The notes below the pieces were generated by a model that saw nothing but the letters and a program-made list of their open reading frames with translations, had not been told where the DNA came from and searched no databases. This document shows, piece by piece, positions 14,938 to 17,769 of a stretch of DNA of 17,769 bases. Positions within the stretch are counted from its first letter, which is position 1. Each line of letters opens with the position of its first letter. The stretch comes from CAYYVJ01 sp964475115 (GTDB lineage: Bacteria > Bacillota > Clostridia > Lachnospirales > Lachnospiraceae), in assembly GCA_964475115.1 (NCBI GenBank), contig CAYYVJ010000042.1, positions 1 through 17,769 of the forward strand. Reading direction: 5' to 3'. A program made the translations under genes and the position numbers.

Positions 14938-15216
14938 CATAAAAAATATGAAAATACGTTGACGAGACGAGTAAAATGGGAAATATTTCAGAGAGAGGTA
15001 CACTTGCTGGAAGTACCTTAATAGGAACCATTCGAAGACTAGCTCTAAGTGACCCTAATCCGGTCCGGTGATACCGTTATCATCATTTGAGTGGTTTTGC
15101 ATAAGAGGTCGAATCTCTTGCATAACAATATGGGTGGAACCGCGAGTTAATGAACTTTACTCGTCCCTTTTTATTTAAGTGATTTTTCACAAGAATAAAA
15201 AGTGGGCGAGTTTTTT
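14938..15216 (+). promoter_or_regulatory. T-box riboswitch (threonyl-tRNA sensing) upstream of thrS
   Basis: The 370-nt gap between the aminopeptidase and thrS holds a complete T-box. Stem I contains the AGTA motif (14970-14973), the GA-type AGAGAG run (14990-14996 region) and a distal hairpin GGTAC/GTACC (14997-15017). AATGG and CCATT (15028-15032) pair above the specifier loop. The best specifier is ACT at 15038-15040, a Thr codon in the context GAAG-ACT-A. A stem III hairpin (AAGAG/CTCTT) lies near 15105-15120. The T-box core TGGGTGGAACCGCG is at 15131-15144, and a terminator ends the leader. Uncharged tRNA-Thr should stabilise the antiterminator and let thrS be transcribed. Confidence 0.93.
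15159..15216 (+). terminator. T-box-controlled intrinsic terminator of the thrS leader
   Basis: ACTCGTCCC followed by TTTTT (from 15159) can pair with AAAAAGTGGG and CGAGT (15197-15211), with one bulge and one G-U pair, followed by a T6 run (15211-15216). The TCCC segment is the piece that alternatively pairs with the conserved TGGGTGG of the T-box core, which makes the two structures mutually exclusive. Confidence 0.82.
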
Positions 15217-15247
15217 GTTTTATAAGAAAAAATAGGAGGAATAAAAA

Positions 15248-17209
15248 ATGAAGATTATATTAAAAGATGGCTCTATAAAAGAATATGATAGACCCATGTC
15301 CGTAATTGAAATAGCAATAGATATTAGTGAAGGCTTAGGTAGAATGGCATGCGCAGGTGAAATAAATGGAGAAGTAGTAGATTTAAGAACTGTTGTAGAC
15401 TCAGACTGTAACCTAAGTATTTTAACATTAAATGATAAAGAAGGTTTAGCTGCATACAGACATACAGCCTCTCATATACTTGCAGAAGCTGTAAAAAGAT
15501 TATATCCACAAGCAAAGGTAGCGATAGGACCTTCTATTGATACAGGATTTTATTATGATTTTGATATAGAGCCTTTCTCAAGAGAAGATCTAGACAAAAT
15601 CGAAGGAGAAATGAAAAAGATTATTAAAGAAGGTGCTGCGATTGAAAAGTTTACTCTTCCAAGAGAAGAAGCGATTGCACTTATGAAAGAAAAAGAGGAA
15701 CCTTACAAGGTTGAGTTAATAGAAGATTTACCAGTAGATGCGGTAATTTCATTCTATACACAAGGTGAATTTGTTGACCTTTGTGCAGGACCTCATTTAA
15801 TGAGTACAAAATCGATTAAGGCATTTAAACTTATTTCATCTTCAGGTGCTTATTGGAGAGGAAGCGAAAAAAATAAGATGCTTACTCGTGTATATGGAAC
15901 TGCATTTGGGAAAAAAGCAGAACTTGATGAGTACTTAGAATATCTTGAAAATATTAAAAAACGTGATCACAATAAACTAGGTCGTGAAATGGAATTGTTT
16001 ACCAGTGTTGATGTTATTGGTCAAGGACTTCCACTTATGATGCCAAAGGGAACAAAAATGATTCAAACTCTTCAGAGATGGATCGAGGATGAAGAAGAAA
16101 GACGTGGATACGTTAGAACAAAAACTCCATTAATGGCAAAAAGTGATTTGTATAAAATCTCAGGACATTGGGATCATTATAAAGATGGAATGTTTGTATT
16201 AGGGGATGAAGAAAAGGACAAAGAAGTATTTGCGCTTCGTCCAATGACTTGCCCATTCCAGTACTATGTGTATAAAAATAGTCAAAAATCTTATAGAGAT
16301 CTTCCTTTGCGCTATGGTGAAACATCTACACTATTTAGAAAAGAAGATTCAGGTGAGATGCATGGGCTTACAAGAGTACGCCAGTTTACTATTTCAGAAG
16401 GACATTTGATTGTAAGACCGGACCAGATGGATAAAGAGTTTAAAGACTGTCTTGCACTTGCAAGTTATTGTTTACGTACTTTAGGATTAGAAGAAGATGT
16501 AACTTATCGTTTATCTAAATGGGATCCAAATAATACAGAAAAATATATTGGAACAGCTGAGGTTTGGGAAGAAACTCAAGGAAGAATTAGAAATATTTTA
16601 ACAGAACTAGGAGTATCATTTATTGAAGAAGAAGGCGAAGCTGCGTTCTACGGACCTAAAGTAGATATCCAAGCAAAAAATGTATATGGTAAAGAAGATA
16701 CAATGATAACCATTCAGTGGGATGCTTTAATAGCGGAACAGTTTGATATGTACTATATTGATAAAAATGGAGAAAAGAAGAGACCATATATTATTCACAG
16801 AACATCCATTGGATGCTATGAAAGAACATTGGCTTGGTTAATTGAAAAATATGAAGGAATGTTCCCAACTTGGTTATGCCCAGAACAAGTACGTGTACTT
16901 CCAATTTCAGAAAAATATCATGACTATGCAAATCAAGTAGCGGATAGATTGAAAGAAAATGGAGTTAGCGTTACGGTTGATGAAAGAGCAGAAAAAATCG
17001 GTTATAAGATTAGAGAAGCAAGATTAGATAGACTTCCATATATGTTAGTAGTAGGACAAAAGGAAGAAGAAGATGGTCTTGTATCTGTTAGAAGTCGATT
17101 TGAAGGTGATGAAGGACAGAAATCATTGGATGATTTCATTGATGCAATATGTAAAGAAATTCGAACAAAAGAAATTAAAAAGATTAATGTTGTGGATAGC
17201 GATAAATAG
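15248..17209 (+). CDS. thrS: Threonyl-tRNA synthetase
   Basis: A full-length 653-residue ThrRS that charges tRNA-Thr and edits mis-attached serine. Domains in order: TGS (about 1-62), editing domain with the H72-x3-H76 pair (HTASH) and C179/H183 (CAGPH), the class II catalytic core (about 245-535), and the anticodon-binding domain (about 540-640, starting QVRVLPISEKYHDYA). The catalytic zinc ligands are C335 (MTCPF), H386 (SEGH) and H517 (IIHRTS). Motif 3 reads GCYERTLAWLIEKY, unlike the GS-x-ER-F version of E. coli; this looks like a clostridial variant. The start is ATG 15248, 7 nt after AGGAGGA (15234-15240). Transcription is controlled by the T-box and terminator directly upstream. Confidence 0.97.
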   Translation: MKIILKDGSIKEYDRPMSVIEIAIDISEGLGRMACAGEINGEVVDLRTVVDSDCNLSILTLNDKEGLAAYRHTASHILAEAVKRLYPQAKVAIGPSIDTGFYYDFDIEPFSREDLDKIEGEMKKIIKEGAAIEKFTLPREEAIALMKEKEEPYKVELIEDLPVDAVISFYTQGEFVDLCAGPHLMSTKSIKAFKLISSSGAYWRGSEKNKMLTRVYGTAFGKKAELDEYLEYLENIKKRDHNKLGREMELFTSVDVIGQGLPLMMPKGTKMIQTLQRWIEDEEERRGYVRTKTPLMAKSDLYKISGHWDHYKDGMFVLGDEEKDKEVFALRPMTCPFQYYVYKNSQKSYRDLPLRYGETSTLFRKEDSGEMHGLTRVRQFTISEGHLIVRPDQMDKEFKDCLALASYCLRTLGLEEDVTYRLSKWDPNNTEKYIGTAEVWEETQGRIRNILTELGVSFIEEEGEAAFYGPKVDIQAKNVYGKEDTMITIQWDALIAEQFDMYYIDKNGEKKRPYIIHRTSIGCYERTLAWLIEKYEGMFPTWLCPEQVRVLPISEKYHDYANQVADRLKENGVSVTVDERAEKIGYKIREARLDRLPYMLVVGQKEEEDGLVSVRSRFEGDEGQKSLDDFIDAICKEIRTKEIKKINVVDSDK

Positions 17210-17258
17210 TAAGAAATCTAAATGTAATGCATAAGTTTTAACTCTTTGTAGATACTAA

Positions 17259-17300
17259 TTTTAGATAGAGAAGAATAGTTCTTGTATTCTTTGTCTAAAA
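17259..17300. other. First stem-loop in the thrS-DUF1540 gap
   Basis: TTTTAGA (17259-17265) pairs with TCTAAAA (17294-17300), and AAGAATA (17271-17277) pairs with TATTCTT (17285-17291). An asymmetric internal bulge (5 nt against 2 nt) separates the two helices, and the loop is GTTCTTG. It has no T-run after it, so it is a leader or 3'-end structure and not a simple terminator. Confidence 0.55.
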
Positions 17301-17305
17301 AAGTG

Positions 17306-17353
17306 TAACAGTTCAGCCTAAGCTAAATCTCGCTCTGCTTGGCTGAACTGTTA
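17306..17353. terminator. Strong stem-loop before the DUF1540 gene; terminator orientation unclear
   Basis: TAACAGTTCAGCC (17306-17318) pairs perfectly with GGCTGAACTGTTA (17341-17353), extended inward by AAGC/GCTT with a single bulged T (17319). The loop is 13 nt. The plus strand lacks a T-run after it (TAAAAAATAAGG follows). The minus strand has one (CACTTTTTTAG), so as a classic terminator it faces the minus strand, where there is no gene. It ends 8 nt before the ribosome site of the next gene, so it may instead act as a 5' leader element or block read-through from thrS. Confidence 0.55.
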
Positions 17354-17377
17354 TAAAAAATAAGGAGGAAAAATATC

Positions 17378-17695
17378 ATGCCGATTTTAGATTGTAGTGT
17401 TGTAAACTGTATCCATAATGCAGATAATTATTGTTGTAAGGGAACTATTTTAGTGGATGGTGTTGAAGCAAAAACCACAGAGGGAACTTACTGTGCTAGT
17501 TTCTATGAAAAGAGTGAAGATTCATTTCGGAATCAATTTGAAACACCAGATTATAGTCTTCAGGTAGATTGTGAAGCGGTTAAATGTACCTTTAATGAAG
17601 ATAACGAATGTCATGCGGAGCATATTGGGATTTCAGGAAGAAATGCAAGAAAAAATGAAGAGACAGAATGTTCAAGTTTTGCAATAGAAGCATAA
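17378..17695 (+). CDS. Small protein with two DUF1540 Cys4 repeats
   Basis: A 105-residue soluble protein made of two copies of the DUF1540 unit. In each, cysteines are spaced C-x4-C-x7-C-x19-C: C6, C11, C19, C39 in the first and C65, C70, C78, C98 in the second. The first copy has one extra Cys (C20). Each copy also has an N-(D/E)-D-N turn before the third Cys and a (T/S)-x-C-(A/S)-S-F ending. Four evenly placed cysteines suggest a metal-binding knuckle, which is inference; the family's function is not established. There is no signal peptide or membrane segment. The start is ATG 17378, 9 nt after a full AAGGAGG (17362-17368), implying high translation. Two stem-loops precede it and no clear promoter was found, so it may depend on thrS read-through or on a weak promoter. 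Confidence 0.88.
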   Translation: MPILDCSVVNCIHNADNYCCKGTILVDGVEAKTTEGTYCASFYEKSEDSFRNQFETPDYSLQVDCEAVKCTFNEDNECHAEHIGISGRNARKNEETECSSFAIEA

Positions 17696-17724
17696 TATTA
17701 ATTTTAAAATAGAAAAATAACTTC

Positions 17725-17753
17725 TTGACAAGAAAAAAAGCAGATGGTATACT
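17725..17753 (+). promoter_or_regulatory. Strong promoter at the right edge, gene outside window
   Basis: TTGACA (17725-17730), a 17-bp spacer and TATACT (17748-17753) give a near-perfect promoter. The predicted transcript starts near 17760, and only the first ten or so bases are in the window. What it transcribes is not visible. Confidence 0.78.
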
Positions 17754-17769
17754 TATAAAGCTGTTAGTA

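Noticed and set aside
14747..15031. A minus-strand frame across the aminopeptidase end and the T-box stem I.
   Set aside because: It is explained fully by the M18 gene, the thrS promoter and the T-box on the plus strand.

Overview
The window reads as a low-GC, Gram-positive Firmicute chromosome, most likely a Lachnospiraceae relative such as the Lachnoclostridium phytofermentans group. The basis is AT-rich coding sequence, strong AGGAGG ribosome sites, frequent GTG/TTG starts, a T-box in front of thrS, a DUF1540 protein, a Csp/S8-type protease and a YetA/PcRGLX-type carbohydrate-active protein. No rRNA, tRNA, CRISPR array, prophage or transposase gene was found. Nearly every gene is on the + strand, and the content looks like core metabolism, not a genomic island.

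Layout. (1) 1-480 is the C-terminal part of an S8 serine protease, cut by the window edge. (2) 494-5540 is a probable four-gene operon: a YetA/PcRGLX-family protein (pectin or rhamnogalacturonan related) that apparently starts at an AUA codon, a Cof-type HAD phosphatase, a MATE exporter, and an HD-domain nucleotidase-like protein overlapping the MATE gene by 8 bp. A hairpin at 5556-5580 ends this operon and also the convergent YcxB-like gene at 5562-6092. (3) 6236-11371 is a phosphate regulon: a Pho-box-like array of hexamers in 11-bp phase, then pstC, pstA, pstB, phoU, phoP/phoB and phoR. No pstS lies in the window. A 66-bp nested palindrome (11371-11436) follows.

(4) 11449-14877 holds purH with its own promoter, rhaM (L-rhamnose mutarotase) and an M18 metallo-aminopeptidase. 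(5) 14904-17209 is thrS behind a near-consensus promoter and a complete T-box leader and terminator. (6) 17210-17695 is a leader with two hairpins and a small protein made of two DUF1540 Cys4 repeats. A strong promoter at 17725-17753 points out of the window.

How the genes work together. The Pst/Pho block is a self-contained circuit: an ABC phosphate importer without its binding protein, PhoU as the coupling factor, and a sensor kinase/regulator pair that probably drives its own operon through the Pho boxes. The sensor kinase is short, with almost no external domain, which fits sensing through the transporter and PhoU. The YetA-family protein and rhaM, about 10 kb apart, both point to use of rhamnose-containing pectin. 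Several start codons are better placed at internal ATGs behind a ribosome site than at the longest open frame (MATE, pstB, purH, rhaM). I found no clearly new multi-gene system. The best leads are the AUA start, the pstS-less Pho operon, the palindromic element after phoR, and the hairpin leader of the DUF1540 gene.
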